DNA from: Pirellulales bacterium
GTDB taxonomy: Bacteria > Planctomycetota > Planctomycetia > Pirellulales > JAEUIK01
Direction: 5' to 3'
DNA length: 64,000 nucleotides
Assembly: GCA_019694435.1 (NCBI GenBank)
Contig: JAIBBZ010000014.1
Location: forward strand, 1 to 64,000
In this document: positions 15,231 to 23,651 of the stretch, one piece after another
How positions within the stretch are numbered: the stretch's first letter is position 1
How the letters are laid out: each line of letters starts with the position of its first letter
Made by a program: the position numbers and the translations under genes
The notes under the pieces: model-generated
What the model was told of the DNA's origin: nothing
What the model saw: the letters and a program-made list of their open reading frames with translations, nothing else
Databases searched by the model: none

Positions 15231-16760
15231 ATGTCCGCGCTGGAACCTACGCTCGGGCAGGTTGCGCCCGCGCCATGCGCTGCGCCAGATTCGCGCGCTG
15301 CCGTTGCCATGCGGCGCGTGGCACGCCCGCCGGACTTCGTGCATTGGTACGACCCCATACACCGGGCAACCGGTTTTCTGGGCAGCCTCGTCGTGCACAT
15401 GTTGCTGGTGATCTCCTGCGGGTTGTGGTTCTTTGCGCTCGAGCGCCCGCAGCCACAGATCAACCTGATCGCATCGCCAGGCGACGAAAACGGCGACCTG
15501 GTCGAAGTCGAGGGCGATCAACCCGTTTTCGAGACCGTGGCCGCGGACGAAGCCTTTGCTCCTGAGCCCGTGGAGGACGACGATCCCTTCCGGGAGGCGC
15601 CGAAGTCCGAGCCCACGGCCGAGCTCACGGCACTGGCCGCATCCGAAGTGAGTCCCCACCGGGTGGCAGCGGCCGTGGGGACTTCGGGTCGGGCCGGATC
15701 GCTCGACGGTCGCAAAAACGCCGCCACGCGGGCCTCGCTGGTCAAAGGAGGCGGCGGCAGCGACTCGAGCGAAGCGTCCGTCGCCATGGGCTTGCGCTGG
15801 CTGGCGCGACATCAGCTCGAGGACGGGCGCTGGAGCCTCGATGCGTTCGCGAAGGCCGATTCCTGCAAAGGCCGCTGCTCAGGCGCGGGCAACTACTCCG
15901 ACGTCGGGGCGACGGGGCTGGCCCTGTTGCCGCTGCTGGGTGCTGGAAACACCCCCACCGAAGGAGAGTACTATCGCGAGGTCGAGGCAGGTCTGCGCTG
16001 GCTCATCAAGCAGCAACGGCCCAATGGCGATTTGCGCGGACCGGGAATTGGCCGGATGTATGCCCACGGCCAGGCGACGATCGTGCTGTGCGAAGCGCTG
16101 GCCTTGTCGCAAGAGGGTTGGCTGCGCAAACCGGCGCAAAAAGCGGTCGACTTCATCGTCGCCGCGCAGGACAAGCGCGGCGGCGGCTGGCGCTATAGTC
16201 CCGGCGAACCCGGCGACACCAGCGTGTTGGGCTGGCAGGTGATGGCCTTGCGCAGCGCGCAAATGGCGTATTTGAACGTGCCGGAAGACACGCTTGCCGC
16301 TGCGACGCGGTATCTGGATCACGTGCAAACCGACAATTACGGCGGGCAGTATTCGTATCAGCCGCGCGAGTTTGCCACCGAGTCGATGTCGGCCGAGGCG
16401 CTCTTGTGTCGCCTCTACTCCGGCTGGGAACCTGCCCACCCCGGCGTGCGAGCTGGAGTGAACTTCCTGTTCCAGGTCGCTCCGCCCGAGCCGCGCGACA
16501 TCGACATCTATTACTGGTACTACGCCACGCAGGTGATGCACCACTTCGGCGGCGAGCCCTGGCAGCAGTGGAACTCGGTCGTCCGCGACACGCTCGTGCA
16601 CACGCAGGTCCGCGATGGGCATGCCGTAGGAAGCTGGGACCCTGAGGGGGCGTTCACGATCGTCGGCGGCCGGCTGTACATGACCAGCCTGTCGCTGTGC
16701 ATCCTCGAGGTGTACTACCGCCATCTGCCGCTGTACAGCGAGATGGCCGTCGAGCGCTAG
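15231..16760 (+). CDS. Membrane-anchored terpenoid-cyclase-fold (prenyltransferase/squalene-cyclase repeat) protein
   Basis: Planctomycete-type protein with a single transmembrane helix (residues about 48-70, FLGSLVVHMLLVISCGLWFFAL), an acidic/alanine-rich linker (about 75-180) and a C-terminal alpha-toroid domain (about 180-505). The toroid shows repeated motifs of the squalene-cyclase/prenyltransferase superfamily: MGLRWLARHQLEDGRWSL, GLRWLIKQQRPNGDLRG, FIVAAQDKRGGGWRYSP and VGSWDPEG. The catalytic DxDD motif of class II cyclases is not visible, so terpene cyclisation is unlikely; a binding or scaffolding role is inferred. ATG at 15231 has AAAAGG just upstream; 509 aa. It looks monocistronic and is convergent with the PLP enzyme gene 16 bases away. 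Confidence 0.8.
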   Translation: MSALEPTLGQVAPAPCAAPDSRAAVAMRRVARPPDFVHWYDPIHRATGFLGSLVVHMLLVISCGLWFFALERPQPQINLIASPGDENGDLVEVEGDQPVFETVAADEAFAPEPVEDDDPFREAPKSEPTAELTALAASEVSPHRVAAAVGTSGRAGSLDGRKNAATRASLVKGGGGSDSSEASVAMGLRWLARHQLEDGRWSLDAFAKADSCKGRCSGAGNYSDVGATGLALLPLLGAGNTPTEGEYYREVEAGLRWLIKQQRPNGDLRGPGIGRMYAHGQATIVLCEALALSQEGWLRKPAQKAVDFIVAAQDKRGGGWRYSPGEPGDTSVLGWQVMALRSAQMAYLNVPEDTLAAATRYLDHVQTDNYGGQYSYQPREFATESMSAEALLCRLYSGWEPAHPGVRAGVNFLFQVAPPEPRDIDIYYWYYATQVMHHFGGEPWQQWNSVVRDTLVHTQVRDGHAVGSWDPEGAFTIVGGRLYMTSLSLCILEVYYRHLPLYSEMAVER

Positions 16761-16776
16761 CGTCTGGCTCTGCGGA

Positions 16777-17739
16777 TCAGGTGGATCCCGTCTGCCAAGG
16801 CAGCCGGCCGAGATCGACATTGCCGCCGGAAAGAATCACCCCGACACGGCGACCGGCAAAGCGGTCGGGGGCACTGAGCAGCGCCGCCACGGGAACCGCG
16901 GCCGAAGGCTCGATCACCAGCTTCATGCGCTCCCACACGAGTCGCATGGCTTCGACGATGGCCGCTTCGTCGACGCACACGATACTGGCCAGTTCGCGGG
17001 CCAGGACCGGAAAGGTCAATCGTCCGAGCGAGGTCCGCAATCCGTCCGCGATAGTGTCAGGATTCGAAACTGGCACGATGTGGCCGGCCGCGAGCGAACG
17101 TGCCGCATCGTCGGCCTGGCGAGGCTCGGCGCCAAGAATCTCGGCCGGCGGACACATGTGCCTGGTGGCCAGGCAGCTGCCCGCGAGCAAGCCGCCGCCC
17201 CCGACGGGCGCGAGCACGACGTCGATCCCGGGGATCTGCTCGTGCAGTTCACAGGCGGCCGTCGCCTGGCCAGCGATGACGCGCGGATCGTCGTAGGGAT
17301 GCACGAGGACGGCCCCGGTGTGGGCCTGGACTTGTGCGGTCGTCGCCTCGCGCGCGGCCTGGGTCGGATCGCATTCGACGATTCGCGCCCCGTAGCCGAC
17401 CACCGCGGCGCGCTTCACGGCCGGCGCGCCGCGCGGCATGACGATCGTGGCCGCGATGCCGCGTTGACCGGCCGCGGCCGCGAGCGCCTGGGCATGGTTG
17501 CCCGAGCTGTGCGTCACGACGCCACGGTCGGCTTCGGCCTGGCCGAGGTATTGAACCGCGTTGGTGGCCCCACGGAATTTGAACGCCCCGACGCGTTGCA
17601 GGTTTTCGCACTTGAAAAACAGGCTCGCGCCCACGCGCCGGTCGAAATAGGCCGACGTCATCACCGGCGTACGGTGAACGAAGGGAGCAATCCGCGCCCG
17701 GGCGGCAAGGATGTCGTCGAAGGTGACGCCTTCGCTCAT
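16777..17739 (-). CDS. PLP-dependent threonine dehydratase/serine racemase-family enzyme
   Basis: Fold-type II PLP enzyme acting on serine, threonine or 3-hydroxyaspartate (dehydration or racemisation). Seen in order: the Schiff-base lysine in QRVGAFKFRGA near residue 53, the carboxylate loop SSGNHAQ near 78, the phosphate loop GGGGLLAG near 180 and the ring-N serine region SGGNVDL near 305. There is no C-terminal ACT regulatory domain, so this is the short (320 aa) catabolic/racemase type, not biosynthetic IlvA. The start ATG at 17739 gives a standard N-terminus (TFDDILAARARIAPFVHRTP). It lies 20 bases after a secreted esterase gene on the same strand and may share its transcript. Confidence 0.88.
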   Translation of the reverse strand: MSEGVTFDDILAARARIAPFVHRTPVMTSAYFDRRVGASLFFKCENLQRVGAFKFRGATNAVQYLGQAEADRGVVTHSSGNHAQALAAAAGQRGIAATIVMPRGAPAVKRAAVVGYGARIVECDPTQAAREATTAQVQAHTGAVLVHPYDDPRVIAGQATAACELHEQIPGIDVVLAPVGGGGLLAGSCLATRHMCPPAEILGAEPRQADDAARSLAAGHIVPVSNPDTIADGLRTSLGRLTFPVLARELASIVCVDEAAIVEAMRLVWERMKLVIEPSAAVPVAALLSAPDRFAGRRVGVILSGGNVDLGRLPWQTGST

Positions 17740-17759
17740 GCCGTGGCGCCGGTAGACGG

Positions 17760-18515
17760 TTAGTTGGCGGCGCCGCGACGCTGCGCGAACAGCCAGGTGT
17801 AAAGTTCGGCCGTGTCGTAGGCCTGCAACCAGCTATCGTGCTTCACGCCAGGGTACTCGGTGTACTGGACCGCAGCGTTCAGGGCCTTCAATTTTTCATG
17901 CGCCTGGCGGCTGTTGCGCACCGGGACGACTGGATCGCTGTCGCCGTGAAAGAACCAGGTGGGAATCTTCGCCAGCGGCTCGATCGTATCGAAATTATAG
18001 AAGCCACAGATCAGAGCGGCGGCCGCGAATCGGTCGGGATGCGAAGCGACGAGGTCCCAGGTACCTCGGCCGCCCATCGACAGGCCGGTCGCATAGACCC
18101 GGGTCAGATCGACACGATAATCCTGCTCGACGCGATCGAGTTCGGCCGCGGCACGCTGCAAGTCGGGCGACCCTGCCATCCAGCTTTTCTCCGCCTGGGG
18201 AAAGAGCACGATGGCCGGAAACGTTGCCGCCTGTTTCCGCACGACGGGCCCCAGCCCCACGGCCACCTGCTTTTCGTTGTCGGTCCCACGCTCGCCGGCG
18301 CCGTGCAGAAAGATGATCAGCGGAAACGGCGTGTTGCCGTCATAGGCTGCCGGGACAAACACGACGTATTTGTGTTCGACGCCCTCGGCGTCTTGATAGC
18401 TGCGCGACAGAAATCCGGTTTCCACGGCCCTGGACTCCCGGGGTGCAAACAAAGTGAGCGTGACCAGCAACAGGCACGCGTTGAGGATCGGACTTCCCGT
18501 GCGTAAGGCGTTCAT
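17760..18515 (-). CDS. Secreted alpha/beta hydrolase (esterase/polyhydroxybutyrate depolymerase-like)
   Basis: Exported serine esterase. Signal peptide residues 1-30 (ILNACLLLVTLTLFAPRESRA). The fold shows LIIFLHGAGERGTDN (oxyanion loop), GLSMGGRGTW (GxSxG nucleophile Ser near residue 137), HGDSDPVVPV (Asp) near 200 and VKHDSW (His) near 230. This order and the phrase LHGAGERG match the planctomycete phospholipase/feruloyl-esterase-like group; the ester attacked is unknown. ATG at 18515 gives the signal peptide at the N-terminus, with GGAGAG ten bases upstream. It is 60 bases downstream of the large PVC cytochrome gene and 20 upstream of the PLP enzyme; 251 aa. Confidence 0.85.
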   Translation of the reverse strand: MNALRTGSPILNACLLLVTLTLFAPRESRAVETGFLSRSYQDAEGVEHKYVVFVPAAYDGNTPFPLIIFLHGAGERGTDNEKQVAVGLGPVVRKQAATFPAIVLFPQAEKSWMAGSPDLQRAAAELDRVEQDYRVDLTRVYATGLSMGGRGTWDLVASHPDRFAAAALICGFYNFDTIEPLAKIPTWFFHGDSDPVVPVRNSRQAHEKLKALNAAVQYTEYPGVKHDSWLQAYDTAELYTWLFAQRRGAAN

Positions 18516-18575
18516 CGTTCGATGGCTCTCCCAGCAAGGCGGCACGGCCGAATCGCGGTATCGTTCGGCAACAGT

Positions 18576-21500
18576 CTATTTCAGACTGTGCAAGTATGCG
18601 ACGAGGTCGGCCAATTCTTGCGGCGTCAGCACCTGGTCCAGCCCTTGGGGCATGATCGAAACGGGATTCGGCGCCAGCTCGGCAATGTCGCCGCGCGCGA
18701 TCCGAAACACCTCGCGCTGGGCATTGCGGAGCTCGAGCGCGTCGACAGTTTCCCGGCTGATGACCCCCGTGTAGCTTTGCCCTCCGCTCGTGGCGACGGT
18801 GACGGTTTCGTAACCGCGCGCCAAGGTCACGCTGGGCAGGACGATCGATTCGAGCAGATCGCGCGGCGCGCGAATCTGGCCGACGTGCGACAAGTCGGGA
18901 CCGATCGTCTCGCCCGCCGATCCCACCCGATGACATGCCGCGCAGCCCGCCTTGCGTCCCTGAAATACGGCGGCACCCCGTTCTGCGTCGCCGCCGGCCA
19001 GGTGCGGTTCGAGCTGCGCCAGGCGCTCGGCCTGTGTAGCCTGGGCGGCTGCAGCCTCGGCCATGAGCTGCATCGCCTCGGCCTGCGCCTCGGGCGTGGG
19101 AAACACCGCCAGGATACCGGCCAGGCGTGCCTGAGGGACAGCCGCGCGGCCAGGCGCGGCGTCGAGGGCTTTGACCAGCGCCAGACCGAGATCGGGCTGG
19201 GGCAGCCAGGCCGAATTGATCACGTCGCCGCGCAGCTCAAACGCCGCCAAGAGCGCGGGCAATTCCAAGGGCCCGGCTCCGGCGACCACCTCGGTCAGCG
19301 CCAGCAGTCGGGCATTGTCGAGCCGCGCCGCGCCGAGCGCTCGCGCTGCCGCGAGCCGTTCGAGGGCCGAGTCGGCATGGGCGGCACGATCGACGAGCAG
19401 CGCAATCGCCGCATCGTCGAGTTCCTCCAAGGGGGCAAGCAATTCGAGTGCCCGCACACGCGCTGCCGAGTCGCGGCGTTCATCCGCGGCGAGCGTCAGC
19501 AGCTCGTCGATGAACGCTTCCGGGCGTCGCGCGGCCGCGGCCAACGCGGCGACCACCACAGCCGGCTCGGCAGCGGCAAGCGCACGCTCGACGCCGGGTT
19601 TCCAAGCGTCGGGCAACTGCGCGACGTTCGCCTGGGACGCGGCCTCGAGCAGCAGCAGCCGGTTCGCGTCGCTGGCCTGCTCGTCACCCAGCCCAGCGGC
19701 GATCAGCTGTTCGACTTCGGCCTGCGCGGCGAAGGCCACGAGTGCGCCGCGCAAGGTCTCGGATTGCTCGGGCGCGCGCTGGGCGTCGGCCAGCCAGGTG
19801 CCCAGCAAACCGACGGTCTCGCCGGCCCAACCTTCGTGGCGAGCGACACAATCGAGCACCGCTTGTTGCAGGGCAAAGTCTGAAGTGTCCAGCAGCCGTA
19901 CGACCTCGTCGCGCTGGAGTTGGCCATCGTCCATTTGATCGAGTGCGATGAGTGCTGCTCGCCGCACTTCGGACCGTGGATCGTCGAGCCCCATGAGCGT
20001 CGTCGACCGGTCGTTGATTTCGATCAAGGCAAAAATCAAGGCATGTTCGAGGAATCGATCGCCGCCCAGCGCCACGGCCTCGAGCAGCGCCGGCACGGCG
20101 GCCGGCTGGCCGATGCGCCCCAGGGCCGTAGCCGCCTCGCGGCGCAGGACGGGCTCAGGACTGGCCAGCAGCGGCAGCAGGTCGACCAATGCCTCGCGAT
20201 CGCGCAGTGTGCCCGTCGCCCGCGCCGCGGTCAGTTGCACGCTCAAGTCCGGATCGCGCAGCGCCGCCCGCAGCAGGTGCCGTCCGGCACGCGTGTTGGC
20301 GCGGGTCAGCGCCCACAGGGCATTGCGGCGGCGAACCGGCGCAGTCTGCGGATCAGCCAACAGCCGGGCGCCGGCTGCGACCATCGCGTCGCCGCGCAGC
20401 GCCAGGGTATCGATGGCGCGTTCCAAAACGGCAGGCCGTGGTTCGTTCAGCCGGTCGAGCAACTGCTCGGTCGTGGCTTGCTCCCATTCCAACGTCAGGC
20501 CGCGCGGATCGACCACGGGTGGTGCCTCGCGGTAGCGCACGCGATAGATGGCGCCGAGCACGTCGGGTTTGGCCACCTGCGAAGTTGGGCAGCCGTGCCG
20601 AAACCAGCCGCCGGTGTCGATCACCAACAGCGAGCCGTCGGCATCTTCAAGGACGTCGGTCGGATGGAAATCGATGTGCGAGGAAGCGAGGAACGGCTCG
20701 GTCGTGGCCGACCAGGTTGCTCCGCTACGGGCGATCGGGTGCCGCAGCAATTGATGCGTATTGAACTGCACACTGAACAGGTTGCCGCGCATCGGATCTG
20801 GGAACTGTCGGCCCTGATAGCGCAAGAGACCAGCCGGCGCCACGGTTTCGAACAAGCACAGCGGCGGCATGAAATCGCCCGTGCGCTTGAATTCCTGCAC
20901 GACGGAATGCTTGCGCGGGTAGACGCCGCCGTGGATGAAATGCACGATCGCGTCGTGGCGATGATCGTCGGGGTTGTAGAACGTCATCGTGCCGAACACG
21001 TCGCCCTCGGGCGCGAAAGCCAACTCGACCGGGTTGTCCATGCCGCCACCGCAGAGCGCCTCGACGTTGCTGCCGTCGGGCAAGCAGGAAAAGATTCGCG
21101 CCGCCTGGCCTTGGCTCGTCGTTTGGCCATCGCCGTCGGTGAAATGGTGTCCGTGACGGCCGTCGCACCAGTAGATGCGGCCGTCGGGACCGAGGAAGCA
21201 GCCGTGGATATCGGCCGCATTGCCGATGAAGCCGAACTTGGTGACCAACTCTTCGCGACGTTCTGCCACGCCGTCACCGTCGACGTCCTCGAGTCGCCAA
21301 ATGCTCGGCGGGCTCGCGACATAGACGGCGCCGCGATACCACTGGGCTCCCATGGGGAAAGTCATACGGTCGGCAAACACCGTGCGGCGATCGAACCGCC
21401 CGTCGCCGTCCGTATCTTCAAGTCGCAAGATGCGGTTGGGCGTCTGGGCCAGCAGTTCCTCGGCCGAAAGGTTGAAGCCGGCGCTGTCGGCGACGTAGAG

Positions 21501-21686
21501 CCGCCCTTGGGGATCGAACGACGCCATCATCGGGTGTTCGACCAGCGGTGGACCGGCCACTTGTTCGACGACAAAACCTTCGGGCACCGAAATCGTGGCG
21601 AGCATGGGTTCCGCTTCGGCGGCCCACGCGGGCGCGAAGGCCGCGATCGTGAGGCAACCCACGAAGGCAGTTGTGACTCGGAGCAT
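18576..21686 (-). CDS. PVC-type haem-binding protein: propeller, HEAT repeats and C-terminal cytochrome c
   Basis: Large secreted redox protein characteristic of planctomycetes and verrucomicrobia. Signal peptide (FVGCLTIAAFAPAWAAEA), then a membrane-bound-dehydrogenase-type beta-propeller (about 30-420) with calcium-like loops LEDTDGDGRFD and DVDGDGVAERRE and the motif SHIDFHPTDV. A HEAT-repeat solenoid follows (about 430-870; alanine-rich helices such as REAATALGRIGQPAAVPALL). The last 130 residues hold a single c-type haem site, CAACH near residue 914, with GPDLSHVG and the C-terminal ELADLVAYLHSL. ATG at 21686 has GGAG eight bases upstream; 1036 aa fits the family. Substrate and partners are unknown; electron transfer from a dehydrogenation in the periplasm is the usual assumption. 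It heads a probable operon with the esterase and PLP enzyme. Confidence 0.9.
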   Translation of the reverse strand: MLRVTTAFVGCLTIAAFAPAWAAEAEPMLATISVPEGFVVEQVAGPPLVEHPMMASFDPQGRLYVADSAGFNLSAEELLAQTPNRILRLEDTDGDGRFDRRTVFADRMTFPMGAQWYRGAVYVASPPSIWRLEDVDGDGVAERREELVTKFGFIGNAADIHGCFLGPDGRIYWCDGRHGHHFTDGDGQTTSQGQAARIFSCLPDGSNVEALCGGGMDNPVELAFAPEGDVFGTMTFYNPDDHRHDAIVHFIHGGVYPRKHSVVQEFKRTGDFMPPLCLFETVAPAGLLRYQGRQFPDPMRGNLFSVQFNTHQLLRHPIARSGATWSATTEPFLASSHIDFHPTDVLEDADGSLLVIDTGGWFRHGCPTSQVAKPDVLGAIYRVRYREAPPVVDPRGLTLEWEQATTEQLLDRLNEPRPAVLERAIDTLALRGDAMVAAGARLLADPQTAPVRRRNALWALTRANTRAGRHLLRAALRDPDLSVQLTAARATGTLRDREALVDLLPLLASPEPVLRREAATALGRIGQPAAVPALLEAVALGGDRFLEHALIFALIEINDRSTTLMGLDDPRSEVRRAALIALDQMDDGQLQRDEVVRLLDTSDFALQQAVLDCVARHEGWAGETVGLLGTWLADAQRAPEQSETLRGALVAFAAQAEVEQLIAAGLGDEQASDANRLLLLEAASQANVAQLPDAWKPGVERALAAAEPAVVVAALAAAARRPEAFIDELLTLAADERRDSAARVRALELLAPLEELDDAAIALLVDRAAHADSALERLAAARALGAARLDNARLLALTEVVAGAGPLELPALLAAFELRGDVINSAWLPQPDLGLALVKALDAAPGRAAVPQARLAGILAVFPTPEAQAEAMQLMAEAAAAQATQAERLAQLEPHLAGGDAERGAAVFQGRKAGCAACHRVGSAGETIGPDLSHVGQIRAPRDLLESIVLPSVTLARGYETVTVATSGGQSYTGVISRETVDALELRNAQREVFRIARGDIAELAPNPVSIMPQGLDQVLTPQELADLVAYLHSLK

Positions 21687-21910
21687 CGAATTTCTCCTGC
21701 AAGAGCCGCGGGCAGCCGATGGCCGCCACAGAAGCGTCAACACGCATGGCCCAGCCAATATAACCCGCACGAACTGTTGCAGCAGCCAGCACCTCGCTTG
21801 CGGAATGCGGCTCGCGAAACAAACGCAGCGGTGAAGCTGCGTCGCGGCAACCTAGGCTTTTTCTGGAAATTGCACCTGGATACTGCGTCAAGCTCTCCCT
21901 CCCCTCGGCC

Positions 21911-22804
21911 ATGCCCGCGAACGGCCCGAATCTATTCATGCTGCTCGTCGTAGCGACGGCACAGGCAGCCCTGGCCGTGGGCCTGGGGTTGTGGTTGGCC
22001 TCGTGGCTGAGTCGCTGGCGCGAGCGGTCGTCGTCCAAGTGCTTTTCGCAACCGGACGCGCCGGGCGAGCTTTCCCTACGCCTCGAGCAACTCGAAGCAG
22101 AATACGCACACGCTCAGCGGCAACTGCTGGAGCAGGCCCGACAACTGGAAAGCGTGGCGGCCGAAGCGCTGACCGACGGCCTCACGGGCTTGCCCAATCG
22201 CAGGGCGTTTGACGACGAGCTGGATCGCTGTCTCGCACTGACCAGGCGGTACGATCGCCCGCTGTCGCTGCTGCTGTGCGACATCGACCACTTCAAGAAG
22301 TTCAACGATCGCTACGGTCACCCAACCGGCGACTTCGTATTGCGCGAAACGGCGCAACTGCTGCGCAGCACTCTGCGGCCGAGCGATTTCGTCGCCCGCT
22401 TCGGCGGCGAGGAATTCGCCATCCTGCTGCCCGAGACGGGGCTGGCCGACGCGATCATCGCTGCCGAAAAGCTGCGGCTGGCCGTGTGCGTTGCGCGACC
22501 CGAGTTCGACGGACAGAAATTCCAGATCACCGTCAGCCAGGGTGTCACGCAAGCAACTCGCAACGACGGCACGGCGGCCTTCGTGCGGCGTGCCGATGCG
22601 GCATTGTACGCGGCCAAGTCGGCAGGGCGCAATTGCGTTCACTACCACGACGGCGAGTTGTGCCGGGCGATGCGCCTGGACGACCAGGGCCTCTCCTCGC
22701 TCGACAACCCGGCAGATGCGCTCGCCTTGGTCGGAGACGAAATCCGGCAAAGACTCGCCGCGTTGACGGCCGAGCTGCCGAGTCTGCCGGGCAAAGGTGG
22801 TTGA
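21911..22804 (+). CDS. Membrane-anchored diguanylate cyclase (GGDEF domain)
   Basis: Makes the second messenger cyclic di-GMP from two GTP. One N-terminal transmembrane helix (residues about 8-30), a coiled-coil linker (LEQLEAEYAHAQRQLLEQAR) and a GGDEF domain (about 85-245). The active site is intact as FGGEEF near residue 165, with LTDGLTGLPNRRAF before it. The product-inhibition site RPSD sits the canonical five residues upstream of GGEEF, so feedback control is expected. The last 50 residues lie outside the domain. There is no sensor domain beyond the helix. It is divergent from the PVC cytochrome gene over a 224-base gap in which I see no clear promoter. Confidence 0.93.
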   Translation: MPANGPNLFMLLVVATAQAALAVGLGLWLASWLSRWRERSSSKCFSQPDAPGELSLRLEQLEAEYAHAQRQLLEQARQLESVAAEALTDGLTGLPNRRAFDDELDRCLALTRRYDRPLSLLLCDIDHFKKFNDRYGHPTGDFVLRETAQLLRSTLRPSDFVARFGGEEFAILLPETGLADAIIAAEKLRLAVCVARPEFDGQKFQITVSQGVTQATRNDGTAAFVRRADAALYAAKSAGRNCVHYHDGELCRAMRLDDQGLSSLDNPADALALVGDEIRQRLAALTAELPSLPGKGG

Positions 22805-22845
22805 CGGCCGACCACCGCGATCGGGCGGCCGGTGCCGCAGCGTGT

Positions 22846-23601
22846 CTAGGCGCGCCGGATCGTCCGCGCGACGAACCGTTCGATGGCGGCGCGAATCTCC
22901 GGTTCGAGCCAGAGCCCAATGGCCGTGTCCTCGAAATAGCGCGTCGTCGACGCCACGGCGTCCAGCAGCGGCTGCCGCATTTGCTGCTTGGTGATCGCAA
23001 ACGTGGCGGCGGGAACCTCGGCCAATTGCCGCGCGACGGCCAAGGCTCGATCCATGACTTGCGCCAAAGGCACCACCTCGTCGACCATGCCGCGCTGCAA
23101 GGCGTCGGCCGGCGGTACCGTCATGCCGGTGTAGCACAATGCGCGAAACTGGTTGGGCGGCACGCGGTGGCGAACGATCTCCAGGGGCCAGGCCGGGAAC
23201 GGCACCCCGACCAGCAGTTCCGTGACGCCGAGCTTGTAGTTTCCCTCGGCGGCGACCGTGTAGTCACAGGCAAACATGGTGATACAGCCGCCGGCGATCG
23301 CGTGGCCGTTCACCGCGGCGACGATCGGTTTGGGACAAACGGCCAGACGGTGAAAGTAGTGAACGAGCAACTCGAGAAACCGCTCCGAGGCCTGGGGGCC
23401 CCCTTCGAGCAAGGTGGGCAGATCGACCCCTGCTGAAAAAATGCCGGCCTTGCCCGTCAGCACCGCCGCTGAGGCGCTCCCCTGTTCGAAGCGATCGAGC
23501 ATTTCGATGAGCGCGGTGAGAAAATCGCTCGACAGCGAGTTCCCGCGCCCGCGTACCATCTGCAGCACGGCAATCGACTCGCGCATCTCTTCGTGGATCA
23601 T
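22846..23601 (-). CDS. Enoyl-CoA hydratase/isomerase family protein (crotonase fold)
   Basis: Crotonase-superfamily acyl-CoA enzyme. Seen: the oxyanion-hole strand GKAGIFSAGVDLPTLL near residues 50-66, AVNGHAIAGGCITMFACDY near 97-115 (the second oxyanion glycine) and LGVTELLVGVPFP near 123-135, where a Glu keeps the position of one of the two classic catalytic glutamates. The hydratase-typical first Glu is not clear, so isomerase or other crotonase chemistry is possible. Length 251 aa is normal. It is convergent with the diguanylate cyclase gene (41 bases) and divergent from the HTTM gene; no fatty-acid operon is nearby. Confidence 0.85.
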   Translation of the reverse strand: MIHEEMRESIAVLQMVRGRGNSLSSDFLTALIEMLDRFEQGSASAAVLTGKAGIFSAGVDLPTLLEGGPQASERFLELLVHYFHRLAVCPKPIVAAVNGHAIAGGCITMFACDYTVAAEGNYKLGVTELLVGVPFPAWPLEIVRHRVPPNQFRALCYTGMTVPPADALQRGMVDEVVPLAQVMDRALAVARQLAEVPAATFAITKQQMRQPLLDAVASTTRYFEDTAIGLWLEPEIRAAIERFVARTIRRA

Positions 23602-23651
23602 GGCCTCGGCTCCGCGGCTCGCGGTAGGTTCAAAGGGAAGTCCGGCAGCTT

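Noticed and set aside
13808..15463. 551-codon minus-strand open frame
   Set aside because: Runs through the PEP-CTERM gene, its terminator hairpin and the next gene start; not protein-like.
19920..21953. 677-codon plus-strand open frame
   Set aside because: Antisense to the PVC cytochrome gene, whose propeller, HEAT and CxxCH features are unambiguous; the frame is a by-product of high GC.
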